Shown here: piece after piece, positions 16,357-25,430 of the stretch | Layout of the letters: each line of letters starts with the position of its first letter | Position numbering within the stretch: position 1 is the first letter of the stretch | NCBI GenBank assembly: GCA_026126065.1 | Contig: JAHCJY010000006.1 | Location: 221,061 to 285,060, forward strand | Direction: 5' to 3' | Origin: Bauldia sp. | GTDB lineage: Bacteria; Pseudomonadota; Alphaproteobacteria; Rhizobiales; Kaistiaceae | DNA: 64,000 nt | Program-made: the position numbers and the translations under genes | Notes under the pieces: model-generated | Database searches by the model: none | What the model was told of the DNA's origin: nothing | Seen by the model: only the letters and a program-made list of their open reading frames with translations

Positions 16357-16932
16357 TCACAGGAGCCAGCCGAGCTGAGGCAATCCCGCCGTCAGCTCGG
16401 GGATGAGGAGGATTTTCCGGCGGATGCGCAGGGCGCCCGGTTCGTCGCGCGTCAGCCGGTGGATCTGCCGCGCCGCGAGCGCCAGGACGCGCCTGCCGCG
16501 GCAATAGGTGATGTGGAGCGCGCTCGACGTAAGGACGTCGTCGCCGTCGGGCCACGCCTCGACCGTCCCGAGCAGCCGGACCGTGTCGGCCCCCGGCGTC
16601 AGCGCCCACGCACTCGCATCGGACATGCGCCAGACGCGCTCGCCGAGGCGCCTCCGGTCGTCGAGGAAGAGGGCCTGGTCCTCGGCAGGATGGCCATGTG
16701 CGAGCGGCACCCAGTAGAGGCCGTCGTCGGTCCACGCCGACAGCCAGCGATCGAAGCTGCGGCCGTCGAGCCAGCGGCATTCGGCAGCGAGGAACGTCGC
16801 GGCAGAGGTGGAGAGCGCGGCGTCGGCCGCCCCGGCGGCAATCACCGCGGCGCGGTCGTCGACGAGACCCTGGTAGAGGCCGCGAACGCGCGCGAGGCCC
16901 GTCGGCGGGGTGGCGGCGAGCGCAACATTCAT
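16357..16932 (-). CDS. Ring-hydroxylating oxygenase, beta (small) subunit
   Basis: 191 residues. FLAAECRWLDGRSFDRWLSAWTDDGLYWVPL is the hallmark N-terminal stretch of the SnoaL-fold beta subunit, followed by DDRRRLGERVWRM and a C-terminal RRKILLIPEL. The ATG at 16932 overlaps the permease stop by four bases, and the alpha-subunit gene begins 4 bp after the stop, giving the usual coupled pair but in beta-alpha order. The subunit has a structural role in the alpha3beta3 enzyme. Confidence 0.88.
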   Translation of the reverse strand: MNVALAATPPTGLARVRGLYQGLVDDRAAVIAAGAADAALSTSAATFLAAECRWLDGRSFDRWLSAWTDDGLYWVPLAHGHPAEDQALFLDDRRRLGERVWRMSDASAWALTPGADTVRLLGTVEAWPDGDDVLTSSALHITYCRGRRVLALAARQIHRLTRDEPGALRIRRKILLIPELTAGLPQLGWLL

Positions 16933-18542
16933 CGCAGCTGCTCCGGCGCAAAGCGGTGCAGCACGTAGCGCTCGACGAGCGCGACGAGACCGTAGCCGGC
17001 AACCGAAACAAGCGTCAGCACGACAACGCAGCTCCACAGGAGATTGTAGGCGCTGGTCGAGGCCGTCAGCGCCATGAGGTTGCCGATGCCGGTGCCCGTC
17101 GCGAGCCATTCGGCGACCGTCGCCGCCAGCACGGCCGCCGGCACCGCCATCCGGGCCGCGGCGAAGAAGGCGGGAAGAGCCGACGGAATGCGCGCCGTCA
17201 CCAGCGTGCGGACACCCCCGGCGCGATAGACACCGAACAGATCGACCACCTGGCCCGGCGTCTGCCGAAGACCCTGCGCGACGGCGACGAGCGTCGGGAA
17301 GAATGTGAGCGTGCCGACGATGATCAGCATGCCGAACGCGCCACGCCCGAAAGCCAGGACGATCAGCGGCGCGGTCGCGATGATCGGGATCGAGCGGAGG
17401 GCGATGGCGATCGGCGTCGCGGCGCGGCCGGCGGCGGGATAGAGCTCGAACAGGCACGCAGCGAGAAAGCCGATCACAAGGCCGGCAATGTAGCCGGGCA
17501 CCGTGACGGAAAGCGTCTCGGCGAGCGCGCTCAGCACGCGCTCGCGGTTCGCCCCCGAGGCGGGAAGATTGAACAGGTAATTCCACACGTCTGAAGGCCG
17601 CTTGGCGAAGAACGGGTGCAGATCGAAGAGCTCGAGCAGCGCCCACCACAGCCCGATCGCGACGACCGTCGTCAGCACCACCGCAAGGACGCCCGTGACG
17701 ATGCGCCGGCCCGGCGCACTCCGGTCAGGCGTCGGCGGCGCGGCGAGCAGAACGGGCGGCGCACCGTGTGAGAACCGCTTCCCCACCCAGCCGATGGCGA
17801 CGTAGCCGGCAATCGATGTCACCGTCGCAATCACCGCGATGGCCCAGGTGCCGGCGACGTCGAGCGTGCGGATGGCCTGGATTGTCAGGACGCCAAGGCC
17901 ACGCTCGGCGCCGGTGAACTCGCCCACCATGGCGCCGAGGAACGCGGCCGGAGCGGCGATCTGGAGGCCGGCGACGAGGTAGGGAATCGAGGCGCGGGCG
18001 CGGACATGGATGAGCGTCTGGAACCTGCCGCGACCATAGCTCGCAACGAGGTCAGGCCAGGATGACGGCACGGCCTTGAAGCCGACGAGAAGCGGAATGA
18101 GCGTTGTGTAGTAGACCGCGAGCGCCGCCAGCGTGACCTGCGGTCCGATGCCGGGGCCGAAGATCACCCGCAGGATCGGGCCGGTCGCGACCAGCGGCAG
18201 GCAGAAGACGACCAGTGCCAGAGCCTGGACCAGACGCTCGGCGCGCGCGGCCAGCGACGCCACTCCGGCGAGAAGGATCGCCGTAGCGTTGCCGATGAGG
18301 AAACCGAGCAGCGCCGCCCAGAGCGTCGTCCTCAGCGCGCGCCCATAGAGCGCCGCGCCCTCGTCAATGCGCGCGACGATCTCGCTCGGGGCGGCGATGA
18401 TGTAGGAGCCCGCAAGGAGCGTCCGGGCGACGACTTCCCACAGCAGCAGGAAGGCGACGATTCCCGCGGTGGTGATGGCCCAGCCCGGCAGTGCAGGGAA
18501 ACGCTGCCGCGAGCCTGAGGCGCCTTCCGTGATCGCCGTCAT
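16929..18542 (-). CDS. ABC importer permease, two fused TauC/SsuC-type domains
   Basis: 537 residues, about twice the usual length. Two complete BPD-type permease domains are joined: domain 1 at about residues 20-255 with its EAA-like loop around SYGRGRFQTLIHVRARASIPYL, and domain 2 at about 275-535 with GVYRAGGVRTLVTARIPSALPAF. Each has about six membrane spans, and a short hydrophilic linker (GKRFSHGAPPVLLAAPPTP) separates them. The single polypeptide supplies what is usually a homodimer or two subunits. The ATG at 18542 overlaps the ATPase stop. It imports the ligand of the NMT1-type binding protein at 19425. Confidence 0.88.
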   Translation of the reverse strand: MTAITEGASGSRQRFPALPGWAITTAGIVAFLLLWEVVARTLLAGSYIIAAPSEIVARIDEGAALYGRALRTTLWAALLGFLIGNATAILLAGVASLAARAERLVQALALVVFCLPLVATGPILRVIFGPGIGPQVTLAALAVYYTTLIPLLVGFKAVPSSWPDLVASYGRGRFQTLIHVRARASIPYLVAGLQIAAPAAFLGAMVGEFTGAERGLGVLTIQAIRTLDVAGTWAIAVIATVTSIAGYVAIGWVGKRFSHGAPPVLLAAPPTPDRSAPGRRIVTGVLAVVLTTVVAIGLWWALLELFDLHPFFAKRPSDVWNYLFNLPASGANRERVLSALAETLSVTVPGYIAGLVIGFLAACLFELYPAAGRAATPIAIALRSIPIIATAPLIVLAFGRGAFGMLIIVGTLTFFPTLVAVAQGLRQTPGQVVDLFGVYRAGGVRTLVTARIPSALPAFFAAARMAVPAAVLAATVAEWLATGTGIGNLMALTASTSAYNLLWSCVVVLTLVSVAGYGLVALVERYVLHRFAPEQLR

Positions 18543-19432
18543 CCGGCGCCCCCGGCCGCCAGCTTGATGCGGGGAATGGCCGGCATCGGGGCGGCTGCGG
18601 GTTGGAGGGGAACGCCAGGCTCGTCGCGATCGACGCCCAGCGCCTCCGCGACCCGGTCCGCGACCTCGAGGAACGTTTGGGACTTCAGCTGCGCGGCGTT
18701 GCGCGGCCGGGACAGCGGCACCGGAATGCGCGCTATGACCCGGCCGGGGCGCGGGCTCATGACCACGACCTCGTCGGCAAGCAGCACGGCTTCGGGAATG
18801 GAATGGGTCACCAGGAGGCCGGTGGCGCCATGCTCTTCCCACAGCCGTGGCAGCTCGATGTTGAGCCGCCGGCGGGTCAGTTCGTCGACGGCGCCAAAGG
18901 GCTCGTCGAGGAGAAGGAGGCGCGGGCCGGTGGCGAGGCAGCGCGCGATCGCCGCCCGCTGCCGCATGCCGCCCGACAGCTCCGCCGGGCGCGCGCGCTC
19001 GAAGCCGGCGAGCCCGACCATCATGATCAGATTGGCGACCAGCTCGTCGGCCCGGTCCTGCCCGGCGAGCTGGCGGGCGAGCGCGATGTTGGCCTCGACG
19101 GTCCGCCAGGGCAGCAGCGCCGCGTCCTGGAAGGCGACCGCAACCTCGCCGCGCCGGTTGACGGCGCCCGGCGGCTGGCCGTCGATGGTCACGCCGCCCG
19201 ACGTCGCCCGGTCGAGTCCGGCGATCATCCGGAGGACCGTCGACTTGCCGCATCCCGACGGGCCGACCAGCGCCGTCATCGTGCCTGGCGCAAGCGTCAG
19301 GTCAAACCCGTCGAGCGCGACCACTTCGGACTTGCGCCGGCCGAACCGCTTGGTGACGTCTGCGACCCTGACCTCAGGCAGGCTAACCGGACGCGGACGC
19401 CCCTCCGCGTCGAACAGCCTGTGGTCAGGCAT
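18539..19432 (-). CDS. ABC importer ATPase, nitrate/sulfonate/taurine class
   Basis: 297 residues. Walker A GPSGCGKST, Q-loop AFQDAALLPW, signature LSGGMRQR, Walker B LLLLDEPFGAVD and the switch histidine in VTHSIPEA are all intact. A C-terminal tail of about 40 residues rich in Pro and Ala follows the family core. It overlaps the binding-protein gene end by 8 bp and the permease start by 4 bp, so the three form one importer. It energises uptake from the cytoplasmic side. Confidence 0.9.
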   Translation of the reverse strand: MPDHRLFDAEGRPRPVSLPEVRVADVTKRFGRRKSEVVALDGFDLTLAPGTMTALVGPSGCGKSTVLRMIAGLDRATSGGVTIDGQPPGAVNRRGEVAVAFQDAALLPWRTVEANIALARQLAGQDRADELVANLIMMVGLAGFERARPAELSGGMRQRAAIARCLATGPRLLLLDEPFGAVDELTRRRLNIELPRLWEEHGATGLLVTHSIPEAVLLADEVVVMSPRPGRVIARIPVPLSRPRNAAQLKSQTFLEVADRVAEALGVDRDEPGVPLQPAAAPMPAIPRIKLAAGGAG

Positions 19433-20420
19433 AAATCTCTTCCAGGATCGACCGGTCCCAGATGTCCGGCGTGACCGTGATGCCGATCGCGGCGAGCGTG
19501 GCGACGTTCTCCGCGACCGTCTCGTCGGTCCACCAGCCGAAGCCGAACTCGTCGGTCAGCGGCGAGAACATCAGCTTGATCTGTTCGCTCGCCGTCAGCT
19601 TCTGTACTTCAAGGTCGAGCCCGAGATCCGGGAACATGGCCACGGTGAGTTCGGCCGCGGCGTCCGTGTCTTCCCGGTAGGCGTTCCAGCCGGCGATTTC
19701 GCCGCGGAGGAGTCGGATCACCTCGTCGCGCCGGTTGGCAAGGCTGTCGTCGGTGACGATGTAGGTCTGGCTGTGGACCGAGTAGCCGTAGTCGGCGAGC
19801 AGCATCGTCACGTTCGGAATGCCGCGAAGCGTCAGCGCGATCGGGAGGTCGGTCAGCCAGCACAGCAGGCAGTCGACTTCGCCGTTGGCAAGCGGCGCCG
19901 CGTCATACTGGGTCGGCACGATCGTGATCGCGTTGAAGTCGACGTCGTTGAACGTGCAGATCGCCTGAAGGATCGGCGTGTTGGTGGTGGCCATGCCGAT
20001 CCGCTTGCCGACGAGGTCGGCCGGTGTGTTGACCGGGTTTGCCGGCAGCGAGCAGATCGTGAACGGGTTCTTCTGCATCGCGACGGCGATGATCTTGAAC
20101 GGCGCGCCTTCCATGATCGCCGGCCCGGCATAGTCGGCCGCCGAGATGCCCATGAGCGCGGTGCCGGCGACGACCGGCGGCTCGACCGGGGCATTGGGGC
20201 CGCCCGGGAGCAGCGTCACGTCCAGCCCCTCGGCCTCCCAGATGCCCCTGTCGAGGGCGATGTAGCTGCCGCCGAACTGGGCGGAGTGCAGCCAGCTCAG
20301 CTGCAGGGTGGCGGGCGTCAGCGCCTGGCCGAAGGCGGCACGGGGCGCGGCCAGCGCGCCGGCGCCGGCGGCGCCCATCAGCTGGAGGACCTTGCGGCGG
20401 GGAAGGAGGAGGCGGGACAT
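19425..20420 (-). CDS. NMT1/THI5-like substrate-binding protein with Tat-type signal
   Basis: 331 residues. The N-terminus carries a twin-arginine-like motif (PRRKVLQLMG) and a hydrophobic Ala-rich stretch cut near AAFGQ, unusual among binding proteins and suggesting export in folded form. The mature part follows the NMT1 pattern: LQLSWLHSAQFGGSYIALDRGIWEAEGLDVTLLPGG, then GTALMGISAADYAG, and EVDCLLCWLTDLP. Members bind pyrimidines, sulfonates, nitrate or related small anions. It is the second gene of the oxygenase operon, 33 bp after the 2-oxoglutarate oxygenase. Confidence 0.87.
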   Translation of the reverse strand: MSRLLLPRRKVLQLMGAAGAGALAAPRAAFGQALTPATLQLSWLHSAQFGGSYIALDRGIWEAEGLDVTLLPGGPNAPVEPPVVAGTALMGISAADYAGPAIMEGAPFKIIAVAMQKNPFTICSLPANPVNTPADLVGKRIGMATTNTPILQAICTFNDVDFNAITIVPTQYDAAPLANGEVDCLLCWLTDLPIALTLRGIPNVTMLLADYGYSVHSQTYIVTDDSLANRRDEVIRLLRGEIAGWNAYREDTDAAAELTVAMFPDLGLDLEVQKLTASEQIKLMFSPLTDEFGFGWWTDETVAENVATLAAIGITVTPDIWDRSILEEIYA

Positions 20421-20453
20421 CGGGGGTCTCTCTGGCGGACGGATGGGGAGGGG

Positions 20454-21428
20454 CTATCGGGTGGTCGAAAGCTCGTGCGAGGCGGCGATCTTGGAGCGGA
20501 TGTACGGGCCAGCCTTGACCGGCTCGTATTTGGCGGGGTGGGCCTCGTCGACGCAGGTCGGCAGCGCCACGACCTCGGTGTTGTCGTTGGGGCCGGTGAA
20601 GGCCACCATCGACAGGCGCTGGGTCGAGCCGGTCAGTTGCCGGCTCGGATTGATTACCCGGTGAAGCGTCGAGCTCCAGCGGTCGTTGGTCCAGCGGGCC
20701 ATCAGGTCGCCGACATTGATGACGAAGGAATTGTGCGGCGAGAGCGCGTCCCACCAGCCCACGACCGGATCCCAGATCTGCAGGCCGCCGGGCGCCGAAT
20801 CCTGGCGAAGGATCGTCAGGCCGCCATAGTCGTGGTGCTCGCCATAGCGCAACTGGCCGGGCTTCGGCTCCTCCACCTGGTCGGGGTAGTTGACGAAGCG
20901 GAACGTCATGTTCGGGTCGGCGAAGTCGGCGTCGAAATAGTCTTCCGGCAGGTCGAGGGCGAGCGCTGACATCTCCATCAGCTGGCGGGTCAGCGTCTCG
21001 ATCGAGCGCGCATAGGACTGGATGAGGCCGGTCAGCTGCGGCGGATCGGTCGGCCAGTAGTTCGGCCGGGCATTGGGATCGCCGCGGAGCTCCCGATGAA
21101 TCCCGGCAAACACGAGCGCCTCGCACAGGTCCGGCGGCGTTTCGCCGGTCAGCGTGGCGGAAACGCTCTCGATCCCCATCGGCAGGTAGCCGCGCGCCTT
21201 GACCTTCTCGGGCGGCTGCAGCGCGAGCTTGGCCCCCAGCGGCATCTCGAAGAACGCCTTCGCGGCCGCATAGGTGTCGTCCATCAGCTGTCCGGGGATG
21301 CCGTGGCCGACGATGACGGCAAAGCCGATGTCCTCGAATGCCTCGCCAAAGGACTTCGCCACCGCAAGCCGCGCCTCGGCGTCGCCGAGGCGGAACGGCT
21401 CGATGTCGATGGTGGCAATTTCCGGCAT
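20454..21428 (-). CDS. 2-oxoglutarate/Fe(II) oxygenase of the isopenicillin-N-synthase-like family
   Basis: 324 residues. The iron ligands are H198 and D200 in EHHDYGG and H256 in STLHRVIN; R271-x-S273 in QRLSMVAF binds the 2-oxoglutarate carboxylate. The N-terminal DIGFAVIVGHGIP is the typical DIOX_N segment. It is the first gene of the minus-strand operon and lies opposite a divergent LysR gene, with a 259-bp promoter region between them. Relatives oxidise purines/xanthine, ethylene precursors or plant-type metabolites; the substrate is undetermined but is presumably the imported compound. Confidence 0.88.
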   Translation of the reverse strand: MPEIATIDIEPFRLGDAEARLAVAKSFGEAFEDIGFAVIVGHGIPGQLMDDTYAAAKAFFEMPLGAKLALQPPEKVKARGYLPMGIESVSATLTGETPPDLCEALVFAGIHRELRGDPNARPNYWPTDPPQLTGLIQSYARSIETLTRQLMEMSALALDLPEDYFDADFADPNMTFRFVNYPDQVEEPKPGQLRYGEHHDYGGLTILRQDSAPGGLQIWDPVVGWWDALSPHNSFVINVGDLMARWTNDRWSSTLHRVINPSRQLTGSTQRLSMVAFTGPNDNTEVVALPTCVDEAHPAKYEPVKAGPYIRSKIAASHELSTTR

Positions 21429-21687
21429 GTCGAACCTCCTCGCCTGCGCCGGCGGGTTGCGGCGTGGTCCGGACAGTGTCGCGATCGGGAGCCGCTATCG
21501 GCTTCGATACGGCGAACGAGAGTCCCGGGCCGGCCGAGCCGGGTGGCGCAAGGGCAATCAAGCGACCCTCGCCGTACTTTGGAAAGCATCAAGATGCGCT
21601 TAGAATGATCGCAAATAGAGATTGCTGCCCGGCGTCGAGGCAAGTGCCACGAAGTTGGACCGACTGCAGAAATCTAAGGCATTTCAA

Positions 21688-22629
21688 ATGCTTCATGGAC
21701 GGATGCTCCGCTATCTCGATGAGATCACCCGGGCCGGCTCGATCCGGAAGGCTGCGGCCCGCCTCAACGTCGCGGCCTCATCGATCAACCGGCAACTGCT
21801 CGCGCTCGAGGACGACCTCGGAGCGCCCATTTTCGATCGCAGTCCGCGCGGATTGCGGCTCACCGCCGCCGGCGAACTGCTGATCGACCATGTCCGGCAG
21901 ACCCTCAAGGACAGCGCGCGTGTGCGCATGCAGATCCGGGGGCTGCGCGGCCTGATGCATGGCGAGGTGCGGGTCGTCACCGTCGGGAGCCTGGCGGTCG
22001 GCCTCCTGGCCGCGATGGTGCGCGACTTCCATGGCCGGCACCCCCAGGTCCGGCTGACTGTACGCGTGCGCAGCCTTGAAGCGATCATCGCCGACGTCGA
22101 GAGCGGCGAGGCGGATCTCGCGCTCGCCTACGACGTCCCGAAAGGCCCGCGTCTCCGCCGCATGGCGACGATTGAATTGCCGCTCTATGCGGCGATGGCG
22201 CCGGACCATCCGCTGGCCGACCGCTTCAGCCTCCGCCTGGCCGATTGCCTCGCCTTTCCGCTGGCGCTTGCCGAGCCGGACATGTCGCTCCGCGCCATGT
22301 TCGACGCGGCGCTGCCTGACGGCGCCGACTACGCGCCGCTGGTCGAGGCGAACTCGGTGGAACTTCTGCGCAAGGCGGCAACGCGCGCGCCGGTCATCAC
22401 CTTCCTCAACCAGATCGACGGCGCCGACGAATGGGCGCGCGGCGAACTGTTCCTCGTTCCGGTGCGCGAGTTCCAGGACAACCCGCAGCGGCTGACGCTG
22501 GTCCACAGAGCCAACGCGCCGCTCGCCACCGAGGCGAGCCTCTTCTCGCGCGAACTGGAACTGCTGATGGAGGGCATGCGCCGCTCCCCCGAGGACAGCC
22601 GCAACCGGCAGGCCGCAGCGGCGGATTAG
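21688..22629 (+). CDS. LysR-family transcriptional regulator
   Basis: About 313 residues from the ATG at 21688; TTG codons at 21655 and 21622 would lengthen the N-terminus. The winged HTH is at the start: MLRYLDEITRAGSIRKAAARLNVAASSINRQLLALEDDLGAPIFDR. The effector-binding domain follows with VRVVTVGSLAVGLL and IADVESGEADLALAYDV. It is divergent from the oxygenase/importer operon, the classic place for a LysR protein that controls its neighbour, so its inducer is probably the imported substrate. It is also adjacent to, though convergent with, the FAD-oxidase arm at 22863. Confidence 0.88.
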   Translation: MLHGRMLRYLDEITRAGSIRKAAARLNVAASSINRQLLALEDDLGAPIFDRSPRGLRLTAAGELLIDHVRQTLKDSARVRMQIRGLRGLMHGEVRVVTVGSLAVGLLAAMVRDFHGRHPQVRLTVRVRSLEAIIADVESGEADLALAYDVPKGPRLRRMATIELPLYAAMAPDHPLADRFSLRLADCLAFPLALAEPDMSLRAMFDAALPDGADYAPLVEANSVELLRKAATRAPVITFLNQIDGADEWARGELFLVPVREFQDNPQRLTLVHRANAPLATEASLFSRELELLMEGMRRSPEDSRNRQAAAAD

Positions 22630-22730
22630 TTGTTGGACTCGAACGGATGGCGCCGTCGACTTTGGGCCGCGAAGGCGCTTCACGGCGGTTCCGACGGACT
22701 GGACCCGAGGCGCCTTGCGTGCGTCCGGTC

Positions 22731-22757
22731 GCCCCTCTCCCCGAACGGGGCGAGGGA
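22731..22757. repeat. Palindromic intergenic element
   Basis: CCCCTCTCCCCGAA followed by CGGGGCGAGGG forms a hairpin between two convergent genes. Elements of this sequence type (CCCTCTCCCCG...CGGGGAGAGGG) are widespread small palindromic repeats in alphaproteobacterial genomes. Here it may also serve as a terminator for both the LysR gene and the FAD-oxidase operon. Only one copy is present in the window. Confidence 0.5.
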
Positions 22758-22862
22758 AAGCGCGCCAGACCGCGGCGGTTCCTGACCGACGTCGCGGGAC
22801 TCATACGTTTGCATCGTACCACTCGTTCGCCAAGTCCCCGTTGCGCCACCGGTCAACCGATA

Positions 22863-24239
22863 TCACTCCGCCAGGTCCGCCAGCTTGCCGGGATTGAGGA
22901 GGGAATGCGGGTCGGCGAGGCGCTTGAACGCGCGCTGGGGGGCGTCGGTCCGCTTCCAGCCGGCGCCGTCGAGGACATAGGTATGCGGGTTCGAGACCGA
23001 CCCGCCGAGGGCCGCGATCTGGTCGATGACCGCGGCAAGCCGCTCCGCCGAGCGGAAGCGCAGCAGCGGCAGGCTCGACACGAACACGCGGCCGAAGCGG
23101 CGCTGGTACTCGAGGTGGAGCAGCATCTCGTCGCCGAAGGCGGCCTCGACCGCAGCGATGGTCTCAAGCTCGCGCCCGGCCGGAAAGCGGACCTGGAGAT
23201 AGGTCATCCCAGGTTCGCTCTTGAGGGCGTGCAGCGTCGTGTGGTTCCAGGCGTATTCGTAGAGCGGCGGCGCACCCGCATCGGCGAGGGCGGCGGCCTC
23301 GGACGCCTCGGCGTCGCGCGCCCAGACAACCTTGCCGGCGAAGTCGGCCGCCATCTCCGCCATCGCCGGCGCCTGCGGCTCGGCCACCATCACGAGCGCT
23401 GCCGCGCTCCTCTCCGGCACGATCGGCTTCAGCTTCCGGATCAGCGGCGGGATGCGGCCATCGAGGATGGTGACGAGCTTCTTGGCGATCCCTTCGGCCG
23501 CGGTGAACGCCATGCCGAACCGCGCCGCGTCGGAAAGCGACGGGAAGGCGATGATGCGCTCGGCGTAAGGCTGGCACGGTGCGAGCGGCACGGCGACTTC
23601 GGTGATGATGCCGTTGGTGCCATAGGCGTGGACGACCTTGAGCACGTCGCGGCCGGACAGTTCCAGGATGCGCGGCGTCTCCTCGACTGTCACCACCTCC
23701 ACCGCGATCACCGCCCCCGGATCGGCGATCTGGCCCCAGGTGCATGATCCTGCTCCGGCCGCGCCGCCGGCGATGAATCCGCCGATCGTCGCCTGACGCC
23801 GCGTCGAGGGAAAGAAGCGCATCTCCCATCCGCGTGGGCGCAGGGCACGATCGATCGCCAGCATGGTGGCCCCGGCCTCGAAACGGCCGGCGCCCGGCAC
23901 CGCCCGGACGGTACGGTCGAGGCCCGCGAGATCGAGCACGACGCCGCCGGCGAGCGGCACCGCCTGGCCGTAATTGCCGGTGCCCCCGCCACGGACGGTC
24001 AGCGGAACGCGGTTCCGGGCGGCCGCGGCGGCGACCCGGGTAACATCGGCCTTGTCGCGCGGCGACACGACAAGGTCGGCCTGCCGTCCCTCGAGGAGGG
24101 GCTTCAGGATCGGCGAGAACCAGAAGAAGTCGCGGCTCTTGAGCTTCAGCGTGGCGGCGTCGCTGCTGGCCGGCACGTCGCCGATGGCGGCCCGGAAGGC
24201 CGCGAGGTCAGGCGTGGCGGCGTTCAGCTGTCTTGCCAC
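22863..24239 (-). CDS. FAD-linked oxidase (GlcD/lactate-dehydrogenase type), copy 1
   Basis: 458 residues. The FAD-binding PCMH-type domain shows LTVRGGGTGNYGQAVPLAGG, the second loop FPSTRRQATIGGFIAGG and VVHAYGTNGIITEVAVPL; the substrate domain ends with SLLNPGKLADLAE. The GTG at 24239 overlaps the creatininase gene by 16 bp. The frame is open further upstream but has no better start. A paralogue of the same length and order is encoded at 29836 on the other arm. It probably oxidises a hydroxyl or C-N bond of the imported heterocycle or its breakdown product, passing electrons to a quinone or to oxygen. Confidence 0.85.
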   Translation of the reverse strand: MARQLNAATPDLAAFRAAIGDVPASSDAATLKLKSRDFFWFSPILKPLLEGRQADLVVSPRDKADVTRVAAAAARNRVPLTVRGGGTGNYGQAVPLAGGVVLDLAGLDRTVRAVPGAGRFEAGATMLAIDRALRPRGWEMRFFPSTRRQATIGGFIAGGAAGAGSCTWGQIADPGAVIAVEVVTVEETPRILELSGRDVLKVVHAYGTNGIITEVAVPLAPCQPYAERIIAFPSLSDAARFGMAFTAAEGIAKKLVTILDGRIPPLIRKLKPIVPERSAAALVMVAEPQAPAMAEMAADFAGKVVWARDAEASEAAALADAGAPPLYEYAWNHTTLHALKSEPGMTYLQVRFPAGRELETIAAVEAAFGDEMLLHLEYQRRFGRVFVSSLPLLRFRSAERLAAVIDQIAALGGSVSNPHTYVLDGAGWKRTDAPQRAFKRLADPHSLLNPGKLADLAE

Positions 24240-25024
24240 AGCCGGGCGAGGTCGAAGCGATGCACGTCGCGGCAGAGCGCGACGAAGGCGGCCGCCTGGT
24301 GCTCGATGACGAGCCTGCCCTTCTCGGCCGCCGCGTTGGAGGCGTTGCCGAGCGCACCGAGCGGATTGAGGTCCTGCGCCATCCAGCCGAACTGGGATGG
24401 ACCGTGCGCCCTTAGCTGGCTGAACTCCTCGATGAAGGAGAGCTGGGCGGAGCGGAAGTCGCGGGCCTTGTCCATACGCACGAGGTCGGGCCGAAGGTGC
24501 AGCATTACCGATGTTTCGACGTCGCCGCCGTGGATGCCATAGAGGCTCTCCTCGGCCGGAAACAGATCCTCGGGGAGGCCGAACCGCGACCACCCGGTCG
24601 CCACCGCGAGCATTCCGTGCGCCACCCGGAGGTCACGCGCCACGATGTCGAGGACGGGTACGTTGCCGCCGTGCGAATTGACGAGGATGAGCTTCCTCAC
24701 CCCCGCTCGGGCGACACTCGCGCCGATCTCCATCAGCATCGACCCAAGGAGCGCTGCCGGATAGGTCAGCGTGCCGGGCGAGGCGATGTGCTCGTTCGAT
24801 TTGCCGACGGCCTGCGTCGGCAGCACCGTTACCGGCAGGTCCGCCGGCATCAGGGCCAGGGCGCGGGCCATCATCCCCTCGCCGATGCAGGTGTCGGTGT
24901 AGACGGGAAGATGCGGCCCGTGCTGCTCGATCGCCGCCACCGGCAGGACCGCGATCCAGCCGCCGCCGGCCGCAGCGGCGAAGTCGGTGGTCGTCATCTC
25001 GTGCCAGTATCGCCGGGGTGGCAT
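24224..25024 (-). CDS. Creatininase-family amidohydrolase
   Basis: 266 residues. The metal-binding signatures are intact: PVAAIEQHGPHLPVYTDT, LILVNSHGGN and YGIHGGDVETS. The family includes creatinine amidohydrolase, FAPy deformylases and related ring-opening hydrolases, all of which cleave cyclic or formyl amide bonds with Zn or Mn. The ATG at 25024 has GGAGG 8 bases upstream; another ATG at 25030 is too close to that Shine-Dalgarno. It lies between a Rid protein and an FAD oxidase and is divergent from a cytosine-deaminase-like gene, so ring opening of an N-heterocycle is the natural guess. Confidence 0.87.
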   Translation of the reverse strand: MPPRRYWHEMTTTDFAAAAGGGWIAVLPVAAIEQHGPHLPVYTDTCIGEGMMARALALMPADLPVTVLPTQAVGKSNEHIASPGTLTYPAALLGSMLMEIGASVARAGVRKLILVNSHGGNVPVLDIVARDLRVAHGMLAVATGWSRFGLPEDLFPAEESLYGIHGGDVETSVMLHLRPDLVRMDKARDFRSAQLSFIEEFSQLRAHGPSQFGWMAQDLNPLGALGNASNAAAEKGRLVIEHQAAAFVALCRDVHRFDLARLWQDS

Positions 25025-25040
25025 GTCCATTTCCTCCCGG

Positions 25041-25430
25041 TCAGCGGGCCGCGATTGCCTCGACCTCGACGACGAATTCGGGCCGGGCAAAGCCCGACAC
25101 GATCATCAGCGTGGACGCCGGCGGCGGCGTTCCGGCATAGCGGTCGCGCACCGTCATGTACCCGGCGAGGTGCTCGCGCGCGCTGACATACGCGTTGATC
25201 CGGACGATGTCGGCAAGGGTCATGCCGGCTTCGCCCAGGATCCTGCCGATGTTCTCGAAGCAGGCCGCCGCCTGGGCTTCGACGCCCTCCGGCACGGTGC
25301 CGTCGGCGTTGATGCCGAGCTGGCCCGACACGAAGACGTATCGCGCGCCGGCCGCCACTTCCATGCCGTGACTGTAGCGGGCGAGCGGCGGCGACATGCC
25401 GGCCGGAAGAAGCGGGCGGGTTGCACTCAT
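25041..25430 (-). CDS. RidA/YjgF-family protein lacking the catalytic Arg
   Basis: 129 residues: ARYVFVSGQLGINADGTVPEGVEAQAAACFENIGRILGEAG, then IVRINAYVSAREHLAGYM and a C-terminal FVVEVEAIA. In deaminating RidA the strand before the C-terminus carries PARS with the essential Arg; here the position reads PPPASTLMIV, so the Arg is absent. It is therefore more like the Rid1-7 subfamilies found in catabolic operons than a 2-aminoacrylate deaminase. It is the first gene of the minus arm; the ATG at 25430 faces the promoter region of the plus arm. Confidence 0.85.
   Translation of the reverse strand: MSATRPLLPAGMSPPLARYSHGMEVAAGARYVFVSGQLGINADGTVPEGVEAQAAACFENIGRILGEAGMTLADIVRINAYVSAREHLAGYMTVRDRYAGTPPPASTLMIVSGFARPEFVVEVEAIAAR

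Noticed and set aside
22731..22757. Possible CRISPR-like repeat
   Set aside because: Only a single palindromic copy, with no spacer/repeat array; kept as a small intergenic palindrome.
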